In this document: piece after piece, positions 6,411 through 13,801 of the stretch
How positions within the stretch are numbered: position 1 is the stretch's first letter
Layout: the number at the start of each line of letters is the position of its first letter
Assembly: GCA_035551935.1 (NCBI GenBank)
Contig: DASZMJ010000377.1
Span: forward strand, 1 to 13,801
Reading direction: 5' to 3'
Length of the DNA stretch: 13,801 bases
Source of the DNA: DASZMJ01 sp035551935
Lineage (GTDB): Bacteria; Planctomycetota; Planctomycetia; Isosphaerales; Isosphaeraceae
Made by a program: the position numbers and the translations under genes
The notes under the pieces: generated by a model
Told to the model about the DNA's origin: nothing
Seen by the model: the letters and a program-made list of their open reading frames with translations, nothing else
The model's database searches: none

Positions 6411-6908
6411 GGTGTCGTCGAGGGGCGTGGGTCGGCCGGGTCGCATGCTCGATCCTTTCGAATCGAGGGGAAATGGTCGGGCCTGGGGAGACTCGGAGAT
6501 TCGTCGGGCGGAGGGATGCGAGCGCGGAGATCGGGCCGGCCGGGAGCCTGGGGCGCAAGGGACCCCTCCCGGGCGCGGCCTCTACCTACCAAGTTGGAAA
6601 AACGGCCGAAAACCGGCGGGAAAAATCGAGAATCCACGCGGATTCAAAGGAGGGGTCGAAGAGCCGAGGGGGTGGCTTGTCACCAGCACGGGTCTCCGAT
6701 GGCGATCGGGAGTCCCTGGCATGGTCCGGCGCTCTGGTATCGTACAAAAGGTTGATTGCCCTTGATCCGACCGGCGCCGGAGCCGGTGGCATTCACCGAG
6801 AGACGTCGAGTCGTCCGCGCGGGGGTGTCCCATGCGTCGAGCCGACATTTGCAACGCGTGGCTGATCGGTGCGGCCCTGGTGACGTGGCACGGGCCCTCG
6901 GTCGGGAC
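6411..6908. other. Gene-free spacer
   Basis: I see no gene, RNA or convincing repeat here. Open frames on both strands are long only because of GC content, begin at arbitrary positions and encode low-complexity Arg/Gly/Pro-rich peptides without recognisable motifs. A somewhat A-rich patch lies at 6588-6655. Weak promoter-like words occur (TTGTCA at 6677-6682, TATCGT near 6739) without suitable partners. Confidence 0.5.
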
Positions 6909-6937
6909 TTCCGTCGGGCCGGCGGGCGAGCTAACAT
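6909..6937 (+). promoter_or_regulatory. Promoter of the 454-aa paralogue, conserved with the IS-broken copy
   Basis: TTCCGT (6909-6914), a 17-nt spacer and TAACAT (6932-6937) align without gaps to the promoter block at 1147-1119. The next 17 bases (GACAGCCGTCCGAGGAC) are identical in both copies. The start site should be near 6944, leaving a leader of about 58 nt. It ends in a GGAGGG ribosome-binding site, 8 nt before the ATG at 7002. Confidence 0.6.
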
Positions 6938-7001
6938 GACAGCCGTCCGAGGACGAGCCGGAGACGTCGCCCGATCCGCGACGACCCGGAGGGCCCCGCC
7001 G

Positions 7002-8366
7002 ATGACGACCGCCGCACGAACCCGACGCCGCCGGCTCGCGGACGTCGCGCTCGCGCCGCTGACCTGGCTGGAGCGCGCCCGGGGGCGGTGGAGGCTGGCC
7101 CTGGCCCTACTGTACCTCCTGATCCTCGCCGTCGCCGCCGCGCTGACGTGGCGGGCCTTCAGCCTGTGGGACCTGCCCGATGTCGGCGAGCCGTTCGACG
7201 TCGCCGCGTTCACCACCTGCGACGTGCCGGACGACCAGAACGCCTTCGCCCTCTACCAAAAGGCCGCGGCGATGCTCCGGCCGCTCCGCGACCCGTCGGG
7301 CAAGGAAGTCTCGATGCAGGATCTCGGCATCAGCAAGCGATGGGCAACGGCCGGGCCGCTCGCCCGCGCGTGGCATGAGCTCAACCGCGGGGCCCTCGAG
7401 ACCTGGCGTGCGGGTACGGAGCGAGACCGAGCCTGGCCGAAGGTCGGCCCCGACCGGCCGGACCTGGAACGCTGGCAGGAGGTCGAACACCTGCAACTCT
7501 TCACGAGTATGGCCCTCGCCGAGGCCAGCCGACTCCAGGACGCCGGCGACGTCGCCGGCGCCTGGGACTGGTACCGGGCCGCGCTCCGCGGCAGCCGGCA
7601 CGCGACCGCCCGCGGCTTCGGCACGGCCCAGGCCACCTACCTCTGGGAGTGGACCGCGATCGACGTGCAGCAGTGGGCCGCTCTCCCCGGGGTCGATCGC
7701 CCGCTGCTCCGCCGCGCCCTCAACGACGTCCTCGCCGCCGACGCGTTGGTCCCGTCCGACGAGGAGACCATCAAGGAATACTATCTCGCGCTGAAGAAGA
7801 TCCTGGGACAGAGTCGCGAGGACTGGCTGAACCGCGAGCGCGCGGCGGAATTGAATCCGTATCGCACCCTCCTGCACGAGCCGGAACTACGCTGGTTCAT
7901 GAGGCGCGAGCCCGAGCGGACGGGCCGGATGGCCCGGATCGCAGTCGCCAACTGGCTGGCCCATCGCGCGATCGACCCCGACGCCGGTTTCGACCTGCGG
8001 GCCGGGCCGCTCGCGCTCTGGTCGCTCGGCCCCGAGGCCCCCGCGGCGGCCCGCGCCATTTCCATCGACGAGGCCTGGTTCCTCTTCGACTCGTCGCTCA
8101 TCCTCAAGACGATGCCAGTCACGCCCGTCCACATGCTCGAGAACGTGCTCAACGCCGACCGCCGTAAGCGGGCCGACACGATCGTCTTCCTCGCCAGTCG
8201 ACTCTACGCGCTCGACCGCGGCAAGCCGCCCGCCTCCGCACGGGAACTGGTCGGCCCCTACTTGAAGCGACTCCCCGACGGCTACTCCGACCCGGCCACG
8301 AACGCTCCCGCGCGCGGGCCGGGGGGCACACCCAGGGCAGCGTCGTTGCCGCCGGCCGGATCGTAG
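7002..8366 (+). CDS. Membrane-anchored hypothetical protein, intact paralogue of the IS-broken gene
   Basis: The function of this 454-aa protein is unknown to me. Residues 1-31 are basic with the segment LADVALAPLTWLERARGRW; 32-50 form one membrane helix; the rest is soluble and presumably outside the cytoplasm. A small motif, FTTCDVPDDQNAF (70-82), follows the helix and is unchanged in the paralogue. The middle part is Ala/Arg-rich and helical. The start at 7002 is chosen because GGAGGG lies 8 nt before it and the paralogue begins at the same place; upstream in-frame codons lie in the promoter and leader. The end deserves caution: after LKRLPDGYSDPATNAP the sequence becomes Gly/Pro/Ala-rich, and the TAG (8364-8366) lies inside a 26-bp palindrome. 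The native C-terminus may therefore have been trimmed by that repeat. Confidence 0.8.
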   Translation: MTTAARTRRRRLADVALAPLTWLERARGRWRLALALLYLLILAVAAALTWRAFSLWDLPDVGEPFDVAAFTTCDVPDDQNAFALYQKAAAMLRPLRDPSGKEVSMQDLGISKRWATAGPLARAWHELNRGALETWRAGTERDRAWPKVGPDRPDLERWQEVEHLQLFTSMALAEASRLQDAGDVAGAWDWYRAALRGSRHATARGFGTAQATYLWEWTAIDVQQWAALPGVDRPLLRRALNDVLAADALVPSDEETIKEYYLALKKILGQSREDWLNRERAAELNPYRTLLHEPELRWFMRREPERTGRMARIAVANWLAHRAIDPDAGFDLRAGPLALWSLGPEAPAAARAISIDEAWFLFDSSLILKTMPVTPVHMLENVLNADRRKRADTIVFLASRLYALDRGKPPASARELVGPYLKRLPDGYSDPATNAPARGPGGTPRAASLPPAGS

Positions 8367-8430
8367 GGTCCGCTATTGCGGACCTCTTCCATCGTGGAAC
8401 GGCGGAGGTCCGCAATAGCGGACCCTACGA
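8361..8430. repeat. Perfect 26-bp palindromic element overlapping a stop codon
   Basis: TCGTAGGGTCCGCTATTGCG and the next six bases (8361-8386) are exactly reverse-complementary to 8405-8430, with an 18-nt centre that itself contains TTCCA/TGGAA. Each arm also contains the inner palindrome GTCCGCTATTGCGGAC. The element supplies the TAG stop of the upstream gene and lies between it and the convergent MFS gene, so it could also act as a terminator for both. I recall the GTCCGCTATTGCGGAC sequence as a dispersed repeat in related genomes. Confidence 0.75.
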
Positions 8431-8456
8431 AGACGTCCACTACGAAGACGTCCACG
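8427..8456. repeat. 15-bp tandem direct repeat, two copies
   Basis: ACGAAGACGTCCACT is followed at once by ACGAAGACGTCCACG, with one base difference. The first copy begins within the last bases of the 26-bp palindrome arm, and the pair ends 16 nt before the MFS stop codon. It may be a slippage product. Confidence 0.55.
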
Positions 8457-8471
8457 CCGGGCGATCCCGGC

Positions 8472-9905
8472 TCACTCGGGCAAGGGCTGGCCCTTGGTCT
8501 CGGGGGCGAAGGGGAGCGCGAGCAGGCCGAGGAGGAAGACGGAGCACATGGCGATGCCGGCGTAGCGCATCGGCTCGGGGTAGCCGCGGAAGACGCGACT
8601 CGTGAGCAGGCCGAGCGTGAGCGGGCCGGTGGCGGCGACGAGGCGGCCGACGTTGTAGCAGAACGAGGTGCCGGTGCTCCTCAAACGGGTGGGGAAGAGT
8701 TCCGGGAGATAGATCGCGTAGCCGCCGAAGAGGGTGAGCTGGCAGAAGCCCATCAGGGGGATCATCCAATAGATGTCCGACTGCGACCGCAACGACCAGA
8801 AGGTGAACGCCGTCGCGCCCATCGCCAGCAGGAACGAGACGGCGAACGCGGGCCGGCGGCCGACGAGGTGGGTGATCCGGCTGAAGGCGTAGATGCCGAA
8901 GAAGCCGCCGATGTTCTGCAAGAGCGACGTCAGGCCGGAGAGATACGTCAGGCGGCCGTCGACGAACTTGTCGGCCGCCGCACCCTCCAGGCCAAGCTCC
9001 TTCGCCTGCGCCACGAAGCCGGGCTTGAAGATCGTCCGGACCAGGTCGAAGCTGAAGAAGCCGATCCCCCAGAGGCCCACCACCCCCGCGAACGCCAGCG
9101 ACATGCCGACCAGCGCGTTGCGGCGCCAGCGCGGATCGCCGAAGAGCTCGCGGACCGAGCCGAGTTTGCGGACCTCGGCCGTCGTCGCGGCGGCGGCGCC
9201 GGCCTCGGCGCGGGTCGCGGCCTTGGTCCACTTCTCGGGCTCCTTGAGGCGACGGAAGACGAGCAAGGCGAGCAATGCCGGCGCGACGCCGACGAGGAAC
9301 ATCGCCCGCCAGGCGCTGCCGATGGAGCCCGATTCCTCGAGCCGGCCCAGGACGATGCTGACGAGCGCCGCCGTCACGTTGCCGATCGCCGAGAGCGCCT
9401 GGAGCCATCCCAGCGCGAACGGCCGCGCGCGGTCGGGCATGACCTCGGCGACCAGCGCCACGCCGACGGCGAACTCGCCGCCGACGCCGAGGCCGGTCAG
9501 GAAGCGATAGAGGGCGAAGTCCCAGACCCCGCGCGACAAGGCGCTCAGGCCGGTGAAGGCCGAGTAGACGAGGATGGTGACGATCATCGTCTTGACCCGG
9601 CCGATGCGGTCGCCCAGGATGCCGAAGATCAGGCCGCCGATCGCCCAGCCGATGAGGAAGATCGAGGTCGCGTCGCCCCCCAGCTCGGCGACCCTCCCCG
9701 CGCGGTCGGCGGGGTTGGTCGAGGGGGGCAACAGCGCCTCGATCGCCGGCTTGCGCGCGAGGTTGAAGAGCTGCTGGTCCATCGTGTCGAACATCCACCC
9801 CAGCGCCGCCACGACGAGCACGAACCAGTGATAGCTGGTCAGTCCTCGATACCAGGGGGCTCGCCCGTCCTCGGGCGCGGGGGCGTTCGGGGCGTCGAAG
9901 TGCAT
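8472..9905 (-). CDS. MFS transporter, 12 transmembrane helices
   Basis: This 477-aa inner-membrane carrier belongs to the major facilitator superfamily. Residues 22-46 (helix 1) contain the acidic pair WMFDTMDQQLF (37-47) typical of organic-acid and sugar carriers. GDRIGRVKTM (98-107) is the signature loop between helices 2 and 3, and VGRRPAF (348-354) is its equivalent in the second half. PELFPTRLRSTGTSFCYNVG (401-420) is common to proton-coupled SHS/AAHS/sugar-porter branches. A charged cytoplasmic loop spans about 218-262. The loop between helices 7 and 8 (about 295-320) is longer than usual. The start at 9905 is chosen over a longer frame because GAGGAAA lies 6 nt before it and the extra 23 residues have no such site. 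The substrate cannot be told from sequence; a carboxylate or aromatic acid is a guess. The gene is a single unit, divergent from thiC and convergent with the 454-aa gene. Confidence 0.88.
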   Translation of the reverse strand: MHFDAPNAPAPEDGRAPWYRGLTSYHWFVLVVAALGWMFDTMDQQLFNLARKPAIEALLPPSTNPADRAGRVAELGGDATSIFLIGWAIGGLIFGILGDRIGRVKTMIVTILVYSAFTGLSALSRGVWDFALYRFLTGLGVGGEFAVGVALVAEVMPDRARPFALGWLQALSAIGNVTAALVSIVLGRLEESGSIGSAWRAMFLVGVAPALLALLVFRRLKEPEKWTKAATRAEAGAAAATTAEVRKLGSVRELFGDPRWRRNALVGMSLAFAGVVGLWGIGFFSFDLVRTIFKPGFVAQAKELGLEGAAADKFVDGRLTYLSGLTSLLQNIGGFFGIYAFSRITHLVGRRPAFAVSFLLAMGATAFTFWSLRSQSDIYWMIPLMGFCQLTLFGGYAIYLPELFPTRLRSTGTSFCYNVGRLVAATGPLTLGLLTSRVFRGYPEPMRYAGIAMCSVFLLGLLALPFAPETKGQPLPE

Positions 9906-10027
9906 CGGGTATTTCCTCGGCTCGGATGTCGGCTTCGCGGCGAGCGCTCGCGGTGGGTCGCCCGAGGATACCACCCCGCGCGGGGCAATTCACGGTGGTG
10001 GCGGGAAAAAGGTCCGCCTCTTCCCGG

Positions 10028-10106
10028 AGCAGGCACGCTCCGCGGGCCGTCCGCCGAACCATCAGGTCCTTGTGTTCGGGCGGACGGCACGCGGAGCGTG
10101 CCTGCT
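10028..10106. repeat. Palindromic element, copy 2
   Basis: Arms 10028-10055 and 10079-10106 are reverse complements at 27 of 28 positions, with a 23-nt loop that ends CCTTGTGTTCG. The core AGCAGGCACGCTCCGCG is shared with the other copies. The loop is not symmetric, so an orientation can be assigned. Confidence 0.8.
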
Positions 10107-10138
10107 ATGGGGAAGAGTGACGGCCGGCCCGGCTTCGT

Positions 10139-10217
10139 AGCAGGCACGCTCCGCGTGCCGTCCGCCCGAACACAAAGCTCTTGGGTCCTGGCGGACGGTA
10201 CGCGGAGCGTGCCTGCT
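10139..10217. repeat. Palindromic element, copy 3 (inverted relative to copy 2)
   Basis: Arms 10139-10166 and 10190-10217 are reverse complements at 27 of 28 positions, with a 23-nt loop. Read on the minus strand, the loop ends CTTTGTGTTCG, nearly the same as the loop of copy 2. Its outer flank CCGGAGCAGG also matches the outer flank of copy 2. Copy 3 is therefore the same element in the opposite direction, 32 bp away, and it ends 12 bp before the thiC -35 box. Confidence 0.8.
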
Positions 10218-10229
10218 CCGGCGCGCGAA

Positions 10230-10259
10230 TTGACCGGAGGGGGAGGGGGGGACTAGGAT
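10230..10259 (+). promoter_or_regulatory. Promoter of thiC
   Basis: TTGACC (10230-10235; 5 of 6 to consensus), an 18-nt purine-rich spacer and TAGGAT (10254-10259) form a good sigma70-type promoter. Its start site would be near 10266. The same TAGGAT word is the -10 box upstream of the IS-broken gene and lies in front of the propeller gene. The leader to the thiC start at 10314 would be about 48 nt. Confidence 0.6.
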
Positions 10260-10313
10260 GGGGCTTTCCGCACGAGGATGACCACGGAACCGCCCGAATC
10301 GAGGTCGCCGAGA

Positions 10314-11645
<1,332 letters not shown>

Positions 11646-11667
11646 TGCTGATGATCTGTCGAAATGT

Positions 11668-12642
11668 TCACTTCTGTGAGATATAGACCTTCGGGTCCTT
11701 GTGGACGAAGTGGATGTCGAGGGTGCGGAGGAAGGTGTGGAGGCCGGCGTCCTGGATCGGCATCAGGTGCGCGGGCTCGTCGGTCTCGTTGTGGTGCGAG
11801 TGCCAGAGGCCCGGCGGGGTGACGAAGGCCGAGCCGGGCTTCCAGTCGGCGCGCGTCGGATTCTTGATCGTGCCCCCCTCGTCGATCTCGCGGCCGATGA
11901 GGGTGTAGCAGCCCTCGGGGCAGTCGATGATGAAGTCGAGCGCCACCGACTCGTGGTGGTGCGGGAGCTGGACCGAGCGTGCGGGGAGGACGCCGTACAT
12001 CGCCCAGATGACGTGGGTGATCGTCCGCGTCTGCGGGAAGTTGGCGTTGGCCAGCAGCACGCTCACGCGGCTCCGTTTCGCGGCCTCGGGGTCGCGCTCG
12101 ACCTTCTCGAGCTCGATCATGGCCCGCTCGCGCGGGTAGAGCGTGGCGCGGAAGCGGGGCTCGGCGGCACGGACGCCGAGGTAGCGGAGCAAGGGCTCGT
12201 CGTGGACCCAGTAGAAGGCGGCGTCCTCGTCGGCGAGGTGCTCGGCGCGGCTGAGGGCGGGGAGGGTGAGGAAGTCGCCGGATTCCCATGCGATCTCCTC
12301 GCCGTCGAGGCGGGTGCGGCCCCGGCCGCGGATGACGTGGTAGAGCTCGGACGTGGCGTCGGGCTGCGTGACGACCCGCTCGCCGGGGCGGATCCGGATG
12401 AAGTTCGCCAGGAGCGCGGGGCTGGTGGCCGGGCCGGGGCACTTCAGCTCGGCGCTGAGGTCGAAGGGGATGATCCGCGAGGGGCCGTCCTCGTGCAGGT
12501 GGCGGGGGAAGTCGGCCAGCGGGACCGGCGGGATCAGGCCGGCGCCGATCGGGTTGGCGGCCTTGCTATACTCGTAATACTGGCCGTCGGCGGTCCCGCG
12601 GCGCGAGCCGCTGCCGTCGGTCGCCCGGGATGGCTGCGACAT
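11668..12642 (-). CDS. Bicupin protein, gentisate-dioxygenase-like
   Basis: This 324-aa soluble protein has two cupin barrels. The first (about 78-160) has IRPGERVVTQPDATSELYHV and LDGEEIAWESGDFLTLP but lacks the HxH metal pair. The second (about 208-295) has LPHHHESVALDF (227-236) and GLWHSHHN (278-285), which can supply metal-binding histidines. This resembles ring-cleaving bicupins such as gentisate or hydroxynaphthoate dioxygenase, where only one barrel may hold the iron, but the substrate is not determined by what I see. The ATG at 12642 has GGGAGGA 6 nt before it, which is decisive. It is divergent from the propeller gene (131-nt gap) and ends 22 nt from thiC. A plain cupin-domain protein of unknown function remains possible. 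Confidence 0.75.
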   Translation of the reverse strand: MSQPSRATDGSGSRRGTADGQYYEYSKAANPIGAGLIPPVPLADFPRHLHEDGPSRIIPFDLSAELKCPGPATSPALLANFIRIRPGERVVTQPDATSELYHVIRGRGRTRLDGEEIAWESGDFLTLPALSRAEHLADEDAAFYWVHDEPLLRYLGVRAAEPRFRATLYPRERAMIELEKVERDPEAAKRSRVSVLLANANFPQTRTITHVIWAMYGVLPARSVQLPHHHESVALDFIIDCPEGCYTLIGREIDEGGTIKNPTRADWKPGSAFVTPPGLWHSHHNETDEPAHLMPIQDAGLHTFLRTLDIHFVHKDPKVYISQK

Positions 12643-12721
12643 GGGGAATCCTCCCTGGTGGCCGGTCGCGCGGTTCACCCGGCCTTCGCGGGATCTTCCA
12701 CGAATCGGCGCGGCCCGGCGG

Positions 12722-12727
12722 TAGGAT
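12722..12727 (+). promoter_or_regulatory. Possible -10 box of the propeller gene
   Basis: TAGGAT here is identical to the -10 words at 1124-1119 (minus) and 10254-10259 and lies 46 nt before the ATG at 12774. No good -35 hexamer lies 16-18 nt upstream; TTCCAC at 12696-12701 is 20 nt away. A 10-bp palindrome, CGACCGGTCG (12741-12750), lies downstream of it in the expected leader and could be an operator, though nothing confirms this. Confidence 0.35.
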
Positions 12728-12773
12728 CGGGTCGGGGCATCGACCGGTCGAAGCATGCAAAGGAGAGGCCGTG

Positions 12774-13766
12774 ATGATCGGGCAACGTTGGCGGGCCGCG
12801 GCCCTGGTGACGCTCGGATTGGTGGCCCCTGCGCGGGCCGAGGGCCCGCTGGAGAAGGTCCAGGCGATCGCCCTGAACGGGCCGCCGGGCAAGCTCGACC
12901 ACCTGGCGCTCGACGCGAAGCGCGGGCGGCTGTTCGTCGCCAACACGGCGCACGACACGCTCGACGTCGTGGACCTGAAGTCGGGCAAGCTCGTGGCGCA
13001 GGTCGCGCTCCAGCGCGGGGTCCAGGGGGTCGCCTACGCGGCCGACCTCGACCGTGTCTTCACCGGCAACCACGCCGGCGGGACCGTCGGCTTCATCGGC
13101 GGCGAGACCTACGCCCTCCAGCGCCGGCTGCCCCTGGGCGGCGACGCCGACAACGTGCGCTACGACCCCAGGACCGGCCTCGTCTACGTCGCCCACAATG
13201 ACAGCGACCTGACGATCATCGACGGCCGCGCCGTGCTCCGACGCGGCGCGATCGACCTGCCCGGCGGCGCGCTGGGCGCCTTCCAGCTCGAATCGGGCCG
13301 GCCGCGGCTCTACGCCGACGTGAAGGGGTCCGGCGAGGTCGCCGTCGTCGACACGAAGGCGGCGAAGGTCGTCAAGCGGATCAAGCTCGGCCGCGCAGGC
13401 GAGAACGCCGCCTTGGCGATCGACGAGGCCGACCACCTGCTCTTCGTCGGCTGCCGCAAGCCGGCGAAGCTCGTCGTCGTGGATTCCGAGTCGGGCGACG
13501 AGGTCGCCGACCTGCCGATCGCCGACGACGTGGACGACGTCTGGTACGACGCGAAGCGGAAGCATATCTACATGTCGTGCGGCGGCGGCGCCCTGGTCGT
13601 CGCGCGCCAGGCGGCGCGCGACTCGTACGAGGAGGTCGCGCGGGTCGAGACGCCCAAGGGGGCCCGCACCTCGCTGTTCGACCCCGAATCGGGCCGGCTC
13701 TTCCTCGTCGTCCCGAGGCAGGGCACGATGTCGGCGCCCGAGGTCTGGGTCTACCGTCTGAAGTAG
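12774..13766 (+). CDS. Exported YVTN/YncE-like beta-propeller protein
   Basis: This 330-aa protein begins with a signal peptide (MIGQRWRAAALVTLGLVAPARA, about 1-22; cleavage after ARA). The mature part is made of propeller-type repeats of about 40-45 residues with the pattern D...RLFVANT..DTLDVVDLKSGK: see 47-72, 90-115, 130-152, 185-205, 218-242, 255-275 and 300-329. This pattern is known from YncE/YVTN surface proteins, which bind ligands or partners through loops rather than carry a fixed enzymatic motif. No catalytic residues are recognisable. The start at 12774 is preferred because AGGAG lies 8 nt before it; a GTG sits one codon earlier. The frame is open further upstream but without any site. 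The TAG stop (13764-13766) overlaps the first bases of a palindromic element. Confidence 0.85.
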   Translation: MIGQRWRAAALVTLGLVAPARAEGPLEKVQAIALNGPPGKLDHLALDAKRGRLFVANTAHDTLDVVDLKSGKLVAQVALQRGVQGVAYAADLDRVFTGNHAGGTVGFIGGETYALQRRLPLGGDADNVRYDPRTGLVYVAHNDSDLTIIDGRAVLRRGAIDLPGGALGAFQLESGRPRLYADVKGSGEVAVVDTKAAKVVKRIKLGRAGENAALAIDEADHLLFVGCRKPAKLVVVDSESGDEVADLPIADDVDDVWYDAKRKHIYMSCGGGALVVARQAARDSYEEVARVETPKGARTSLFDPESGRLFLVVPRQGTMSAPEVWVYRLK

Positions 13767-13801
13767 CAGGCACGCCCCGCGTCGCCGTCCGCCGACACAC
13801 C
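13765..13801. repeat. Palindromic element, copy 4 (left arm only, window edge)
   Basis: AGCAGGCACGCCCCGCG followed by TCGCCGTCCGCC (13765-13793) matches the left arm of copies 1-3, with one substitution and one extra base. The right arm would lie beyond the window. It begins at the stop codon of the propeller gene. Confidence 0.65.

Larger units (their letters stand above)
9906..10229. other. Divergent intergenic region carrying two palindromic elements
   Basis: No gene is visible between the MFS start and the thiC promoter. On the minus strand a TATCCT word (9970-9965) about 60 nt from the MFS start could be a -10 box, but no fair -35 lies at the right distance, and the CCCCGCGCGGGG palindrome (9975-9986) occupies the spacer. 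The rest is taken up by two palindromic elements at 10028-10106 and 10139-10217. Confidence 0.5.

Noticed and set aside
6594..6630. Small hairpin GCCG-AAAAC-CGGC as a terminator.
   Set aside because: The stem is only 4 bp, no T-run follows on either strand, and there is no gene for it to end.
5906..6637. Minus-strand frame of 243 codons in the repeat region, and similar plus-strand frames.
   Set aside because: Translations are built from the DNA repeats (RNEPNGAL, RHAERACYGE), without conserved domain, start signal or stable composition.
8376..10256. Plus-strand open frame of 626 codons antisense to the MFS gene.
   Set aside because: Its Glu/Asp/Arg-rich translation is the reverse shadow of the transporter and runs on into the palindromic elements.
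11646..11667. Terminator between convergent thiC and bicupin genes.
   Set aside because: The 22-nt gap contains no hairpin or T-run, so termination must use other means or lie inside the opposing genes.

Overview
The window is GC-rich DNA with strongly GC-biased third codon positions. It most likely comes from a planctomycete of the Isosphaeraceae type. I infer this from the GC content, the membrane-anchored paralogue family, the small beta-propeller secretome gene and, above all, the dispersed palindromes built on GCAGGCACGCTCCGCG, which I recall as typical of that group. No taxonomic marker gene is present, so the assignment is an inference.

Left part (1-1774): the left end of an IS3-family element (orfA start plus terminal repeat) has cut into a minus-strand gene and left a 309-codon stump whose stop codon comes from the junction. 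Upstream of the stump lie a promoter, a long hairpin of dispersed-repeat type, and the remains of a hybrid histidine kinase/response regulator (kinase tail plus receiver in two frames).

Centre (1775-5851): an indoleamine 2,3-dioxygenase-like haem enzyme (+) converges on a minus-strand two-gene operon. That operon encodes a secreted or anchored 615-aa beta-rich protein (LamG-like) and a DisA_N-type diadenylate cyclase resembling DacZ. The two operon genes overlap by GTGA, and the promoter lies so close to the first ATG that the transcript should be nearly leaderless. The convergent intergenic gap is AT-rich and carries a 28-bp inverted repeat.

Repeat region (5852-6908): no gene is credible here. 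It holds a degenerate array of a 16-bp unit spaced in steps of about 31 or 62 bp, and a 92-bp palindromic element is inserted in that array.

Right part (6909-13801): an intact 454-aa paralogue of the IS-broken gene, with a matching promoter; a 26-bp perfect palindrome that supplies its stop codon; an MFS transporter (-); two palindromic elements in opposite orientation; thiC (+) behind a good sigma70-type promoter with no room for a TPP riboswitch; a bicupin protein (-) convergent with thiC; and a signal-peptide YVTN/YncE-like propeller (+) whose stop codon lies at the edge of another palindromic element.

Apart from the cyclase operon, the genes look like single transcription units with unrelated functions: tryptophan oxidation, c-di-AMP synthesis, transport and thiamine biosynthesis. 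The clearest signals beyond ordinary genes are (a) two paralogues pointing away from each other, with conserved promoters and one killed by an IS; (b) nested and paired palindromic elements that repeatedly sit on gene stop codons; and (c) the nearly leaderless secreted-protein/diadenylate cyclase operon.
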